Position numbers and translations under genes: made by a program. A DNA stretch of 64,000 nucleotides from Agromyces cavernae (lineage in GTDB: Bacteria; Actinomycetota; Actinomycetes; Actinomycetales; Microbacteriaceae), in NCBI RefSeq assembly GCF_021044935.1, contig NZ_JAJNMP010000003.1:682001-746000 (forward strand). The letters run 5' to 3'. Below are positions 16,957-25,524 of the stretch, one piece after another; position 1 is the first letter of the stretch; the number at the start of each line of letters is the position of its first letter. The notes under the pieces were generated by a model. That model searched no databases. It was not told the origin of the DNA and was given only the letters and a program-made list of their open reading frames with translations.

Positions 16957-18026
16957 TCGGTCACCTCGAAGAAGCCCATCCAGCCGAGCTCGGCGAACTC
17001 GACCTTGTGCGCGTGGAACATGTACTTGCCCGGGTAGGGGAAGCGGATGTCGAGGATGCCGCGCTGGCCCTGCATCTGCGAGACGGTGTCGGTGTACTCG
17101 CTCGGCGTGAGCATCGTGCCGGTCGGGTAGTAGTGGAAGAAGTTGCCGTGCACATGGAACGAGTTGATCGGATCGTACTCGAGTGCGTTGATGAGGTGGA
17201 TGCGCACGAGCGCGTTGCGCTTCACCTGCACCGGATGGTCCATGAAGTGGAACGGCAGGCCGTTGACCGAGTAGAACTCGTTGTCGTCACCGCCATCGGT
17301 GTTGTAGCCGTTCATCACCATCACCATCTCGTCGTCGGCCGGTTCGCGCCCGCTCTTCGGCTCGATGATGAACGCTCCGTACAGGCCCTTCGCGATGTGC
17401 GGAGCCAGCGGCGACTGGTGGCAGTGGTAGAGATGCGTGCCGAACGGAGCGGCGTCGAACTCGTACGTGAACGAGGTGCCCGGCAGGATCGACCCACCGC
17501 CGATGCCCGGCATTCCGTCCATCTCGGCCGTGTGGATGCCGTGGAAGTGGATCGTGTGCGGGTGCTGGCCCGCGTTCGTGAACTCGATCCTCAGCGCGTC
17601 GCCCTCGCGGCACCACAGCGTCGGCCCCGGAATACGCCCGTTGTACGTCCAGGCCGGGAAGATCACCCCTGGCGCGATCTCGATGTCACGGTCGATCGCC
17701 GTGATCTGCCACTCGCGCAGGACCTGTCCGCTCGGCAGCGTGCTCACGGTGCCGGTGTCGAAGTCGCGCAGGATGGCCGTCGGGTCGATCCCGGCCCGCC
17801 CCGGAGGCACCGAGCCGGTCGGGAAGCCCGCGTGCCCGACATGGTTCGTCGCGGTCGCCTCCGTGGAACCGGCCGCTCCATGCCCGCCACCCCCGCTGTC
17901 GTGATCGGCACCGTGGTGATTCCCGCCGTCCTGCGACCACGGGGCCACAGCGGTGCCGAGCACGGCCGCGGGAAGAGCGGCTGCAGCGCCCAGCAGGACG
18001 TTGCGGCGACTGGGGAACTCGACCAT
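16953..18026 (-). CDS. Tat-exported two-domain multicopper oxidase
   Basis: A 357-residue enzyme with a twin-arginine signal (SRRNVLLGAAAALPAAV) and a His/Gly-rich linker (~35-60). Copper motifs are HPHTIHFHGIH and GTHLYHCHQSPLAPH in domain 1 and NSFHVHGNFFHYYP and FHAHKVEFAELGWMGF in domain 2. The only Cys in a type-1 copper context is the HCH of domain 1; the C-terminal motif reads HAH and lacks the usual Cys. This fits the small two-domain laccase/nitrite-reductase-like class with type-1 copper in domain 1, which would act as a trimer. The ATG at 18026 follows CGGAGG. It is first in an operon with the ZIP permease; a metallo-oxidase role is inferred. Confidence 0.9.
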   Translation of the reverse strand: MVEFPSRRNVLLGAAAALPAAVLGTAVAPWSQDGGNHHGADHDSGGGGHGAAGSTEATATNHVGHAGFPTGSVPPGRAGIDPTAILRDFDTGTVSTLPSGQVLREWQITAIDRDIEIAPGVIFPAWTYNGRIPGPTLWCREGDALRIEFTNAGQHPHTIHFHGIHTAEMDGMPGIGGGSILPGTSFTYEFDAAPFGTHLYHCHQSPLAPHIAKGLYGAFIIEPKSGREPADDEMVMVMNGYNTDGGDDNEFYSVNGLPFHFMDHPVQVKRNALVRIHLINALEYDPINSFHVHGNFFHYYPTGTMLTPSEYTDTVSQMQGQRGILDIRFPYPGKYMFHAHKVEFAELGWMGFFEVTE

Positions 18027-18066
18027 GAAGACCTCCGTCCGAGTGGTCTCCCTCGACGTTCCCAGT

Positions 18067-18088
18067 ATATTTAGGGATGCCTAAATAT
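18067..18088. promoter_or_regulatory. DtxR/MntR-type metal-regulator operator
   Basis: Perfect 9-bp arms ATATTTAGG and CCTAAATAT separated by GATG, about 40 bp before the multicopper oxidase start. TTAGG-N4-CCTAA is the core recognised by iron/manganese repressors of the DtxR family in actinobacteria. The surrounding AT-richness also suits a promoter. Confidence 0.75.
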
Positions 18089-18109
18089 TCAACGATGGGC
18101 GGTCGGATG

Positions 18110-18340
18110 TCACAACAGTCGAGCGATCGTCACCGCACGGAATCGCTCCTCGCGCAGCCGCTGCGCCGTCAGCCGCCGCTCGTACCGCTCGGCCAGGTGC
18201 TCGCGGCTGTGCCGCCGCTCAGCCCCACGGCTCCATGCGACGAGCGCGAGCCCGGCGCGGCGGAAGACGCGCTGGACGAGCGTGGCGCGGCCGACCGGGC
18301 GGACGGTGACGTGCCCGGCTCCGATGAGTGCGCTGTTCAT
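18110..18340 (-). CDS. small basic protein of unknown function
   Basis: A 76-residue reading frame with an ATG preceded by GAGGGG. The N-terminal third contains GAGHVTVRPVGR and the rest is Arg/Glu-rich and helical (REHLAERYERRLTAQRLREERF), ending VTIARLL. Similar Arg-rich short proteins occur in actinobacteria, but I cannot name a family. It lies 21 bp beyond the DtxR-type palindrome, transcribed toward the oxidase gene, so it could even be the first gene of that transcript. Modest confidence that it is real. Confidence 0.5.
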   Translation of the reverse strand: MNSALIGAGHVTVRPVGRATLVQRVFRRAGLALVAWSRGAERRHSREHLAERYERRLTAQRLREERFRAVTIARLL

Positions 18341-18469
18341 GATGGCCCCTCGATCTCGTTCGTTCGCGCTCGTTCATCGAGCACATCTCCGTTGTACGCG
18401 AGGAGGCATGATGGCTCGTCGGCGAGGGGTACCGAGATCATCCGTCCGGAATACCGAGATCACACTGTC

Positions 18470-18538
18470 GGTCGAGGAGCGAAGCCCGTGTCGAGACCAT
18501 GCCCGCGGACCTCGATACGCGCTTCGCGCTACTCGACC
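18470..18538. repeat. F1 palindromic repeat at the end of the LuxR gene
   Basis: GGTCGAGGAGCG ... GTCGAGACC and CCTCGATACG ... CTACTCGACC. The right end provides the TAG stop (on the minus strand) of the LuxR gene, whose last residues are RPPVE. Confidence 0.85.
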
Positions 18539-21120
18539 GGCGGTCGGAGCACCCCGAGCTCGCGCGCGGCGCGCACCGCATCCCGACGCGACGACACCCC
18601 GAGCTTCGTGAGGATCGCGGCGACATGGCTGTCGACCGTGCGCACCGAGACCACAAGCCGGTCGGCGATCTCGGCGTTCGTGAGCCCCTCGGCCAGCAGC
18701 CGCAGCACGACGACCTGGCGGTCGGTCAGGCCCTCGGGATTCCGCCGCGTCAGGCTCGACGGGCCGCGCGGGATGTTCCGCACCCCGCGCTCGCGCAGTT
18801 CGGCGCGGACCCGGCGGGCGAGCGGTGCCGCGCCGAGGCGGTCGAGGATGCCGAGGGCGTCGAGCAGGTCTGCCGCATCGGGGCTCTCGGCGAGCGCCGC
18901 GGCCTCGTGGTAGGGACATCCGGCTGCACGCCAGAGATCTGCGGCGCCTCGCCAGTCGCCGCGCGCCTGCACCGCGAACGGATGCGTGTCGTCGGTCGCG
19001 ATCTCGACCTCGTCGCCGGCGCGGCGCAACACGTAGGCCAGTTCGGCGCGCAGCGAGCGGGCGACGCGACGGTCGGCCTCGTCGAACTCCGGGCGGGCGA
19101 TCGCGCGCGCCTCCGCGAGGTCGCCGCGCAGCAGGGCCGCCTCCGCGCGGGCTGCGGCGACCGGTCCGCGTCGCTGCAACTCATCGAGCGCGTCGGCGAG
19201 GCGAGCCGCCTCGTCGAGGTTTGCGCCGGCACCGTCGTCGCCGCGGCGCACTCGCACCGTTCCGGCGACGGTCAGCGCGACGCACCGGGAATGCGGCGGC
19301 TCGGGCAGCTCCTCGACCAGTGCGAGCGCGTCGTCCCAGTGCGCCCGTGCCAATTCGAGCCGGGCCTGCTCCATGCGCTGGTAGATCACGAAGCCGATGA
19401 ACTCCGCCCGTTCCGTGAGCTCCAACGCGCGGTCCAGGTGGCGCTCGGCGAGGTCGAGCCGGTACTGGTCGAGGAGGGCCCAGACGAGGTTGACGTAGGC
19501 GCGCGCCGCGTCCTCCATGTCGTCGGCAGCGAGCGCCACGTCGGCGGCCTCCTCCAGTTCGGCGATGCCCGCATCGTCGGCCCGGAACATCAGCGCGGTC
19601 CCGTGGTTGTTCAGCGCATGCGAGAGCACTCGGCGATCCCCCGTCTCGCGCGCGATCGCGATCGCACGGCCGGCGAGCTCGATTGCGCGTTCCGAGTCGT
19701 GCGCGAGCAGGGCCAGTTGGGCCTCGTTGCTCAGGGCCATCGCGTGCAGGCTCCGGTCGCCCGCTTCGGCGAGCACCGCGGATGCCTCGTGCGCCGAGGC
19801 CTCGGCGTCGGCACGGCGTCCGTCGAACCACTGGAAGCGCGAGAGCCACCGCAGGCTCGCTCCGAGCCTGCGGGCGTCGCCGAGCCGCCGCCGCAACGCG
19901 ATGGACTCGGATTGCACGAGCACGGCATCGTGCGGCGCGCCGATCGTGTACGACTCGATGGCGGACTCCTCGAGCAGGTCGGCCGCCTCGGCCGGCTCGT
20001 AGCGGTCGGCGAACTCGCGGGCCGCCCGGTAGTGGGCGGCGGCCTGCCGATGCGCCCCCGATGCCGCGGCATCCCGCGCCGCGCGCGGTGCCCACTCCAC
20101 GACGGCGTCGACGTCGCCTGCAGCGATCGCGTGGTGCACGAGCCGCGCCGGGTCGGCGACGCCGGTCGCGAGCAGCTCGGCGAGCACGCGGCGTTCGAGT
20201 TCGATGCGGCGCGATGCGGGCAGCGCGTCCACGACCGCGCGCCGGGTCAGCTCGTGGCGGAACCGCACCCCGTCGGGGCTGACAGCGAGCAGGCCGCCCT
20301 CCTCAGCAGGGCGGAGCGCTCTCTCCGACCCGGGCACGAGCCGGGCGAGCAGGTCGCGGTCGACCGCCGAGGGCACGACGGCGAGCTGCTCGACATGATC
20401 CTGCGTCACGGCGTCGAGCCTGCGCAGGCGCCCGGTCACGGCATCGACCACGGTCGGCGGAACGCGCACTGCGTCGGCCGATGCGACGAGCTCGCTCACG
20501 AAGTACGGATTCCCGTCGGTCATGGCGTAGACCCGATCGGCGTCCAGCCCGCTCCCCGCCGTCAGCGCGCCGACCGCATCGGCCGACAGTCGACGCAGCG
20601 CGATGCGCTCGACGCGGTCGCCGTGGCCGAGGTCGCCGAGGAGACGGCCCAGCGGGTGGTCGCGGTCGAGCTCGTCGCGGTACGTGAGCACGAGCACCGC
20701 GGGCAGGTCGGCGATGCGCCGTGCCAGGAAGCGGAGGACGTCCAGGGTGGCCTCGTCGGCCCAGTGCGTGTCCTCCACGATCAGTACCGTGCCCCGCGTC
20801 GCAGCGAGTTCGTCACGGAGTGCGTCGAAGACCCCCTCGCGGTCGCCCGCGCGAAGCGCCTCGCCCAACCGGGGTCCGACCGACGAGGCGAGGTCGCGCA
20901 GCGGCCCGAGCGTTCGCGGCGTCGACATGGCGTCGCACGACCCGATGAGCACCCGGGCCCCGTCGGGCGGACTCGAACGCAACGCATTCGCGAGGCTCGT
21001 CTTGCCGATGCCCGCTTCGCCGTGCAACAGGACGACGCGCCCGTGGCCCGCCGTCGCCTCACGGGCGGCGGCGCGGAGTCCGGCGAGCTCGGGTTCGCGT
21101 TCGAGCAGGTCCCTGCTCAT
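18529..21120 (-). CDS. LAL-type (AAA ATPase plus LuxR HTH) transcriptional regulator
   Basis: An 863-residue large ATP-binding LuxR-family regulator. Walker A is LLHGEAGIGKTSLANAL (about residue 30), Walker B VLIVEDTHWADEA (about 112), followed by winged-helix and TPR-like alpha-helical repeats over ~350-750. The C-terminal LuxR HTH is GLTDRQVVVLRLLAEGL then TNAEIADRLVVSVRTVDSHV (about 795-840). These proteins integrate an effector and nucleotide state; the maltose regulator MalT is the best-known relative. Its target is unknown. The gene ends inside an F1 repeat and its upstream region holds a striking perfect inverted repeat. Confidence 0.92.
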   Translation of the reverse strand: MSRDLLEREPELAGLRAAAREATAGHGRVVLLHGEAGIGKTSLANALRSSPPDGARVLIGSCDAMSTPRTLGPLRDLASSVGPRLGEALRAGDREGVFDALRDELAATRGTVLIVEDTHWADEATLDVLRFLARRIADLPAVLVLTYRDELDRDHPLGRLLGDLGHGDRVERIALRRLSADAVGALTAGSGLDADRVYAMTDGNPYFVSELVASADAVRVPPTVVDAVTGRLRRLDAVTQDHVEQLAVVPSAVDRDLLARLVPGSERALRPAEEGGLLAVSPDGVRFRHELTRRAVVDALPASRRIELERRVLAELLATGVADPARLVHHAIAAGDVDAVVEWAPRAARDAAASGAHRQAAAHYRAAREFADRYEPAEAADLLEESAIESYTIGAPHDAVLVQSESIALRRRLGDARRLGASLRWLSRFQWFDGRRADAEASAHEASAVLAEAGDRSLHAMALSNEAQLALLAHDSERAIELAGRAIAIARETGDRRVLSHALNNHGTALMFRADDAGIAELEEAADVALAADDMEDAARAYVNLVWALLDQYRLDLAERHLDRALELTERAEFIGFVIYQRMEQARLELARAHWDDALALVEELPEPPHSRCVALTVAGTVRVRRGDDGAGANLDEAARLADALDELQRRGPVAAARAEAALLRGDLAEARAIARPEFDEADRRVARSLRAELAYVLRRAGDEVEIATDDTHPFAVQARGDWRGAADLWRAAGCPYHEAAALAESPDAADLLDALGILDRLGAAPLARRVRAELRERGVRNIPRGPSSLTRRNPEGLTDRQVVVLRLLAEGLTNAEIADRLVVSVRTVDSHVAAILTKLGVSSRRDAVRAARELGVLRPPVE

Positions 21121-21193
21121 AGAGCGAGCATGCCCGCGCGTGGCCGGTGCTGCAACCGAGCACGCCCTGAGGGACGACTCCTCCCCCGGCGCC

Positions 21194-21257
21194 CAGTGTT
21201 TCCGTTTGCACCGAGTGTGGCCGTTCCCGCGGAAACACTCGGTGCAAACGGAAACAC
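21194..21257. repeat. perfect 24-bp inverted repeat
   Basis: AGTGTTTCCGTTTGCACC plus GAGTGT is repeated in exact inverse after a 16-base spacer which itself contains GTTCCCGCGGAAAC. It lies between the LuxR start and the ccsB stop. It could terminate ccsB, act as an operator for the LuxR gene, or be another mobile palindrome. Confidence 0.8.
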
Positions 21258-21290
21258 TCGACGTGGTGGGGCGCCGCGCCCCTCAGGCGC

Positions 21291-22301
21291 TCACAGCCCC
21301 GAGTACGCGTGCAGTCCCTTGAAGAACAGGTTGACGACCGTGAAGTTGAACAGCACCGTCGAGAAGCCGATGATCGAGAGCCAGGCCGACCGCGAGCCGC
21401 GCCAGCCGCGGGTCGCGCGCGCATGGATGTACCCGGCGTAGACCACCCAGATGATGAAGGTCCACACCTCCTTCGTATCCCAGCCCCAGTAGCGGCCCCA
21501 CGCCTTCTCGGCCCAGATCGCACCGGCCATGAGCGTGAAGGTCCAGAGGATGAAGCCGATGATGTTCACGCGGTAGGCGAGGTTCTCGAGCGTCGCGGCA
21601 CTCGGCAGCGTCGCGAGGAACGTCAGCTTCGCCGCCTTCGCCGAGGCCGCGAGCGACTCGCGCCGTGCCTGCAGCAGCTGCACGACCGAGAGCGCGAACC
21701 CGAGCGCGAAGAACCCGACCGACGCCGACGCCACGAACACGTGGATGACGAGCCACACCGACTGCAGCGCCGGCGGCAGCGGAATGGGGCTCACGTAGAA
21801 GTTGATCGTCGCGACCCCGAGCAGCACGAGCACGAGCCCCGTGACGAACGTGCCGAGGAACCGCAGGTCGTGCTTCGAGACGAGCAGCACCACGAGGAAC
21901 ACCGTCGTGATGATGAGCGTGCCCGTGAGGGCGAACTCGTACATGTTGGCCCACGGCACGCGCCCGGCGGCGAAGCCGCGCAGCACGGTCGCTGCGAGGT
22001 GCAGCGCCCACGCGAGCACCGTCATCGCGACGCCGACGCGCAGTGCGGGCGAACGCCCGTAGGAGACGGCACCATCGGATGCCTCGCCGCCGGCCTTCGC
22101 CGCAGCCGCACCGCCGCGCGCCGAGGGCCTGCCACCTGCGGTGGCGCCGACCGCGACCTTCGCCTCGGCGCGAGCCGGGACATCCGACGCCGTCACCGCA
22201 GCGCCGCGCTTCGCGAGGTCGATCGCGAAGGCGATGAAGGCGATCGCGTACACGACCATCGCCGAGTACACGCTGAGGATCGAGATCTCGTCGAGCGTCA
22301 T
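21291..22301 (-). CDS. ccsB: cytochrome c biogenesis protein CcsB (CcsA/ResC type)
   Basis: The System II haem-handling membrane protein (336 residues) that, with ResB, exports haem and attaches it to apocytochrome c. About eight transmembrane segments are seen. The tryptophan-rich haem-binding region is AEKAWGRYWGWDTKEVWTF (about residues 260-280), and conserved histidines are in WALHLAATVLRG, WLVIHVFVAS and YIHARATRG. A hydrophilic insert with Ala/Gly (about 40-75) separates helix 1 from helix 2. The ATG at 22301 has AGAAAGG upstream and is preferred over GTG at 22307. Last gene of the phosphatase-tlpA-ccdA-resB-ccsB set, separated from resB by an F1 repeat. Confidence 0.93.
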   Translation of the reverse strand: MTLDEISILSVYSAMVVYAIAFIAFAIDLAKRGAAVTASDVPARAEAKVAVGATAGGRPSARGGAAAAKAGGEASDGAVSYGRSPALRVGVAMTVLAWALHLAATVLRGFAAGRVPWANMYEFALTGTLIITTVFLVVLLVSKHDLRFLGTFVTGLVLVLLGVATINFYVSPIPLPPALQSVWLVIHVFVASASVGFFALGFALSVVQLLQARRESLAASAKAAKLTFLATLPSAATLENLAYRVNIIGFILWTFTLMAGAIWAEKAWGRYWGWDTKEVWTFIIWVVYAGYIHARATRGWRGSRSAWLSIIGFSTVLFNFTVVNLFFKGLHAYSGL

Positions 22302-22340
22302 CTGCACCTTTCTACCTTACGTCGAAGTGGTATTGTCGCC

Positions 22341-22415
22341 GGTCGAGTAGCGACGAAGGAGCGTATCGAGACCCGTTGCGAGGTCTCGATACGGCCCTGG
22401 CGGGCCTACTCGACC
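22341..22415. repeat. F1 palindromic repeat between ccsB and resB
   Basis: GGTCGAGTAGCG ... CGTATCGAGACC and AGGTCTCGATAC ... CTACTCGACC, with mini-hairpin GGCCCTGGCGGGCC. Its right end supplies the resB stop. Confidence 0.93.
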
Positions 22416-24121
22416 GACGATGGTTTCGGCCCCGCGTGCGCGTCGGCGAACGCCGTCACGGCGTCCTCGAGGCCGGGGTCCTCGCCGCGGGCGAGTCCGG
22501 CGTACTCGAGCACCACAGTGCCGTCGGGCCGCTTCGCGGCCTTGACCCACATGCGCCGGCGCGGCACGAACAGCGACACGAGCAGCCCTCCGAGGATGAG
22601 CGCCGCGAACACGAGCACCCAGATCTGCGTCGGGTCGTGGTGGATGTCGAAGCTCGCGAAGCGCGGCACGCTCTGCGCGTAGTCGCCCTCGCCGGCATCG
22701 GGATCCGCGTGTTCGAACGTCACCGTGCCGAGCCCGTTCGGCAGCTCGGCGCTCTCGCCCGGCTTCAGCTCGATCGAGTCGACTCCGGTGTCGCCGCCGG
22801 TCAGCTGCTCCATGCCCGAGGGGTCGAGCGTGTACACCGAGGTGGGCGTGCCGCCGTCGATGCCGAGATCGCCCTCGTACACGTTGAGCGTGAGCACCGG
22901 CAGGATCAGGTCGGGATAGCTCGACGTGTACGCGCCAGAGGTGAGCTGCGTCTGCGTCGGGTAGAAGAAGCCGACCATGCCGAGCTGCTCGGGCATGCCG
23001 TCGGGCACCTTCACAACGCCGATCGACGTGAGGTTCGCGTCCTGCGGCAGGAACGGCACCGAGTCGGTGAACACCACGTCGCCGTCGGCGTTCGTGACCG
23101 TGATCGTCGGCGCGTAGCCGTTGCCGAGCAGGTAGACATCGGTGCCGTGCGTGTAGAGCGGCTCGTTGACCTTGACCCGGGCGTCCTGCGCCTCGGCCCC
23201 CTGGCCCGCGACGGTGACATGCGCCGTGAAGTCGATCGGCTGCCCGAGCGCGTCGGCATTCTTGGTCTCGTACACCGCGTCGAGGCTCTCGAGCGACAGG
23301 CGGTAGGGCTGCAGCGACGTGTCGTTGAAGAAGCGGCCGGGATTGAACGAGTCGAACGACGCGAGCGTGTTGACGAACGTCTGCCCCTCGACGATCACGC
23401 GTTGGCCCGAGAAGCCGAATCCTCCACCGAAGCCGACCGCCACGAGCACGCCGAGCAGTGCCGTGTGGAACACCAGGTTGCCGGTCTCACGCAGGTACCC
23501 GCGTTCGGCCGAGACGGATGCCTCGCCCCGCAGCTCGTACCGTTCGACCCGGTAGCCCGCCTTGCGCAGTTGCACGGCCGCGGCGTCGATCGCCTCCTCC
23601 GCCGATCGAGGAGCGAGCGACGAAGGAGCACGCGTCTCGAGATCCGATGCCATCAGCGGCCGCTCGGTGTACCCCGCGAGCCGCGACAGTCGCGCGGGCG
23701 TGCGCGGGGGCCGCGCCCGCAGCGCCTCGAGGTGGTGCTTCGTTCGCGGGATGACGCAGCCGATGAGCGACACGAACAGCAGCAGGTACACCGCCGAGAA
23801 CCACGCCGATGTGTAGACGTCGAACATCTGGAAGCCGTCGAGAATGGGCGCCAGCGTCGGGTTGTCGGTGAAGTACTGCGTGACCCCGTTGGGGTCGCTC
23901 GACCGTTGCGGCACGAGGGAGCCCGGCACCGCCGCGATCGCGAGCAGCAACAGCAGCAGCAGCGCGGTGCGCATGCTCGTGAGCTGCCGCCACCCGAACC
24001 GCATCCAGCCGACGAAGCCCAGCTTGGGCTGGGTGACGGATGCCTCGCCGCCGACCTGTTCGGTCGAGTCGATGTGGTCGGCGGGGCGCGAGGGCGCACC
24101 AGGATCAGATCGGGAGGTCAA
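22406..24121 (-). CDS. resB: cytochrome c biogenesis protein ResB
   Basis: A 571-residue ResB/Ccs1 protein, partner of CcsB in System II haem delivery. Three transmembrane segments near the N-terminus ([18 protein letters not shown], then [20 protein letters not shown], then [18 protein letters not shown]), a large extracytoplasmic domain (~240-520) and a last helix ([18 protein letters not shown]). The start is a TTG overlapping the end of ccdA by 17 bases. Residues ~160-172 ([13 protein letters not shown]) are encoded by half an F1/F2 element, and the C-terminal SSVE with its TAG by a full F1 element. Confidence 0.93.
   Translation of the reverse strand: MTSRSDPGAPSRPADHIDSTEQVGGEASVTQPKLGFVGWMRFGWRQLTSMRTALLLLLLLAIAAVPGSLVPQRSSDPNGVTQYFTDNPTLAPILDGFQMFDVYTSAWFSAVYLLLFVSLIGCVIPRTKHHLEALRARPPRTPARLSRLAGYTERPLMASDLETRAPSSLAPRSAEEAIDAAAVQLRKAGYRVERYELRGEASVSAERGYLRETGNLVFHTALLGVLVAVGFGGGFGFSGQRVIVEGQTFVNTLASFDSFNPGRFFNDTSLQPYRLSLESLDAVYETKNADALGQPIDFTAHVTVAGQGAEAQDARVKVNEPLYTHGTDVYLLGNGYAPTITVTNADGDVVFTDSVPFLPQDANLTSIGVVKVPDGMPEQLGMVGFFYPTQTQLTSGAYTSSYPDLILPVLTLNVYEGDLGIDGGTPTSVYTLDPSGMEQLTGGDTGVDSIELKPGESAELPNGLGTVTFEHADPDAGEGDYAQSVPRFASFDIHHDPTQIWVLVFAALILGGLLVSLFVPRRRMWVKAAKRPDGTVVLEYAGLARGEDPGLEDAVTAFADAHAGPKPSSVE
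23604..23644. repeat. half F1/F2 repeat inside resB
   Basis: GATCGAGGAGCG ... CGCGTCTCGAGATC, a single half-element with mismatched but recognisable arms, translated in frame in a cytoplasmic loop of ResB. Confidence 0.75.
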
Positions 24122-24860
24122 AGCCCGTGATCACCGCCTGCAGTTCGTACATCCAGATGCTCCAGATTCCCGTCACCATGAACACGCCGATGAGGATGAG
24201 CAGCGCTCCGCCCACGAGGTTCACGATGCGGATGTGTCGGCGCAGGAACGTCAGCGACCCGGTCACCCATCCGAAGCCGGCGGCCACGAGCAGGAACGGG
24301 ATGCCGAGGCCGATGCAGTAGACGAGCCCCAGCAGCACGCCGCGCCCGGCCGATGCCGAGTCGGCGCTGAGGGCGAGCACGACCGCAAGGGTCGGGCCGA
24401 TGCACGGCGTCCAGCCGATGCCGAACACGACGCCGAGCAGCGGGGCGCCGGCGAGCCCGGTCGCGGGTCGCCAGCTCGGCTTGAACGTGCGCTGCAGGAA
24501 GCTGAACTGCCCGATGAAGACGAGGCCCATCACGATGAGCAGCACGCCGGCGAAGCGGATGATGATGTCGGTGTACTGCAGCAGCCACGCCCCCGCCACC
24601 CCGGCAACGAGGTTGAACGCGACGAACACGACGGTGAACCCGCCGATGAAGAGCAGCACCCCGAGCAGCAGTCGCCGACGGTTGCGGCGCTCCACCGCGG
24701 CGTCGGCCGAGGCATCCGTGAACCCGCCGAGGAACCCGAGGTAGCCGGGCACGAGCGGCAGTACGCACGGCGAGAGGAACGAGATGAGGCCCGCGGCGAG
24801 CGCGATCGGTACCGCAGCGAGCAACTGCCCGCTGAGCACGACCTCGCCGACGCCGTCCAC
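24105..24860 (-). CDS. ccdA: cytochrome c biogenesis protein CcdA
   Basis: A 251-residue DsbD-type thiol transporter that moves reducing equivalents across the membrane for apocytochrome reduction. Six transmembrane segments are seen; the redox cysteines are in [18 protein letters not shown] and [13 protein letters not shown]. The GTG at 24860 lies one base after the tlpA stop and is preferred over frames that begin inside tlpA. The end overlaps resB. Confidence 0.94.
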   Translation of the reverse strand: MDGVGEVVLSGQLLAAVPIALAAGLISFLSPCVLPLVPGYLGFLGGFTDASADAAVERRNRRRLLLGVLLFIGGFTVVFVAFNLVAGVAGAWLLQYTDIIIRFAGVLLIVMGLVFIGQFSFLQRTFKPSWRPATGLAGAPLLGVVFGIGWTPCIGPTLAVVLALSADSASAGRGVLLGLVYCIGLGIPFLLVAAGFGWVTGSLTFLRRHIRIVNLVGGALLILIGVFMVTGIWSIWMYELQAVITGFDLPI

Positions 24861-24861
24861 G

Positions 24862-25524
24862 CTACGCCTGCTCGTCGAGCAGGTCGGAGATGATCGAGTC
24901 GAGGATCGACGCCTCTTCGAGCTGGCCGAGCACGCGTGCCGCGACCCGGCCCTCCTGGTCGAGCACGATCGTGGTCGGCACCGCCGCCGGTGGCACCGGG
25001 CCGGCGAACGCGAGCTGCACCGCACCCTCATTGACATCGAGGATCGACGGATACGTCACGCCGTAGTCCTCCTCGAACGACGCCGCGGTGCCCGCCTGAT
25101 CGCGCACGTTCACCCCGACGAAGCTCACCTCGTCGCGAGCGGTGCCCTCGTAGACCTCCTCGAGGATCGGCGCCTCGACGCGGCACGGCGCGCACCCCGC
25201 GTACCAGAAGTTGACGACCTGCACCTGCCCCGCGACATCCGCCGAATCATAGGAGCCGCCCTCGACGGTCTCACCCGCGAACTCGATCGGCTCGCCGCGG
25301 TCCTCGGCCGCGTACACCGAGATCGTGCCGTCGCCCGCGATGTAGTTCTTGCCACTTCCCTCGCGGAACTGCTCGGCGAGCGGGTCGCTCGTGCAGCCCG
25401 TGAGCAGCAGGGCCACTGCGATGACGCCGGTCGAGTAGCGAGCGAAGCGAGCGTATCGAGACCCGTCGCCGTCACGAGGTCTCGATACGGCCCCGGCGAG
25501 CCTACTCGACCGACGAACGCCCAT
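24862..25524 (-). CDS. TlpA/ResA-like thiol-disulfide oxidoreductase lipoprotein
   Basis: A 220-residue extracytoplasmic thioredoxin-fold reductant for cytochrome c maturation. The lipobox is [10 protein letters not shown] (Cys near residue 46) and the active site is [13 protein letters not shown] (CxxC). [19 protein letters not shown] is the cis-proline region. The ATG at 25524 shares its A with the phosphatase stop (TGATG). Residues 5-32, the positive region before the lipobox, come from a complete F1 repeat, giving an unusually long n-region. An original shorter signal peptide has presumably been extended by the insertion. Confidence 0.92.
   Translation of the reverse strand: MGVRRSSRLAGAVSRPRDGDGSRYARFARYSTGVIAVALLLTGCTSDPLAEQFREGSGKNYIAGDGTISVYAAEDRGEPIEFAGETVEGGSYDSADVAGQVQVVNFWYAGCAPCRVEAPILEEVYEGTARDEVSFVGVNVRDQAGTAASFEEDYGVTYPSILDVNEGAVQLAFAGPVPPAAVPTTIVLDQEGRVAARVLGQLEEASILDSIISDLLDEQA
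25429..25511. repeat. F1 palindromic repeat inside the TlpA signal-peptide region
   Basis: GGTCGAGTAGCG ... CGTATCGAGACC and AGGTCTCGATAC ... CTACTCGACC, entirely within codons 5-32 of the gene. Confidence 0.92.

Noticed and set aside
18499..21441. A 980-codon plus-strand frame opposite the LuxR gene
   Set aside because: Composition artefact; the opposite strand has Walker and HTH motifs.
22376..24130. Plus-strand frame starting in the F1 repeat and running opposite resB
   Set aside because: ResB is clear on the other strand; the start lies in a repeat.
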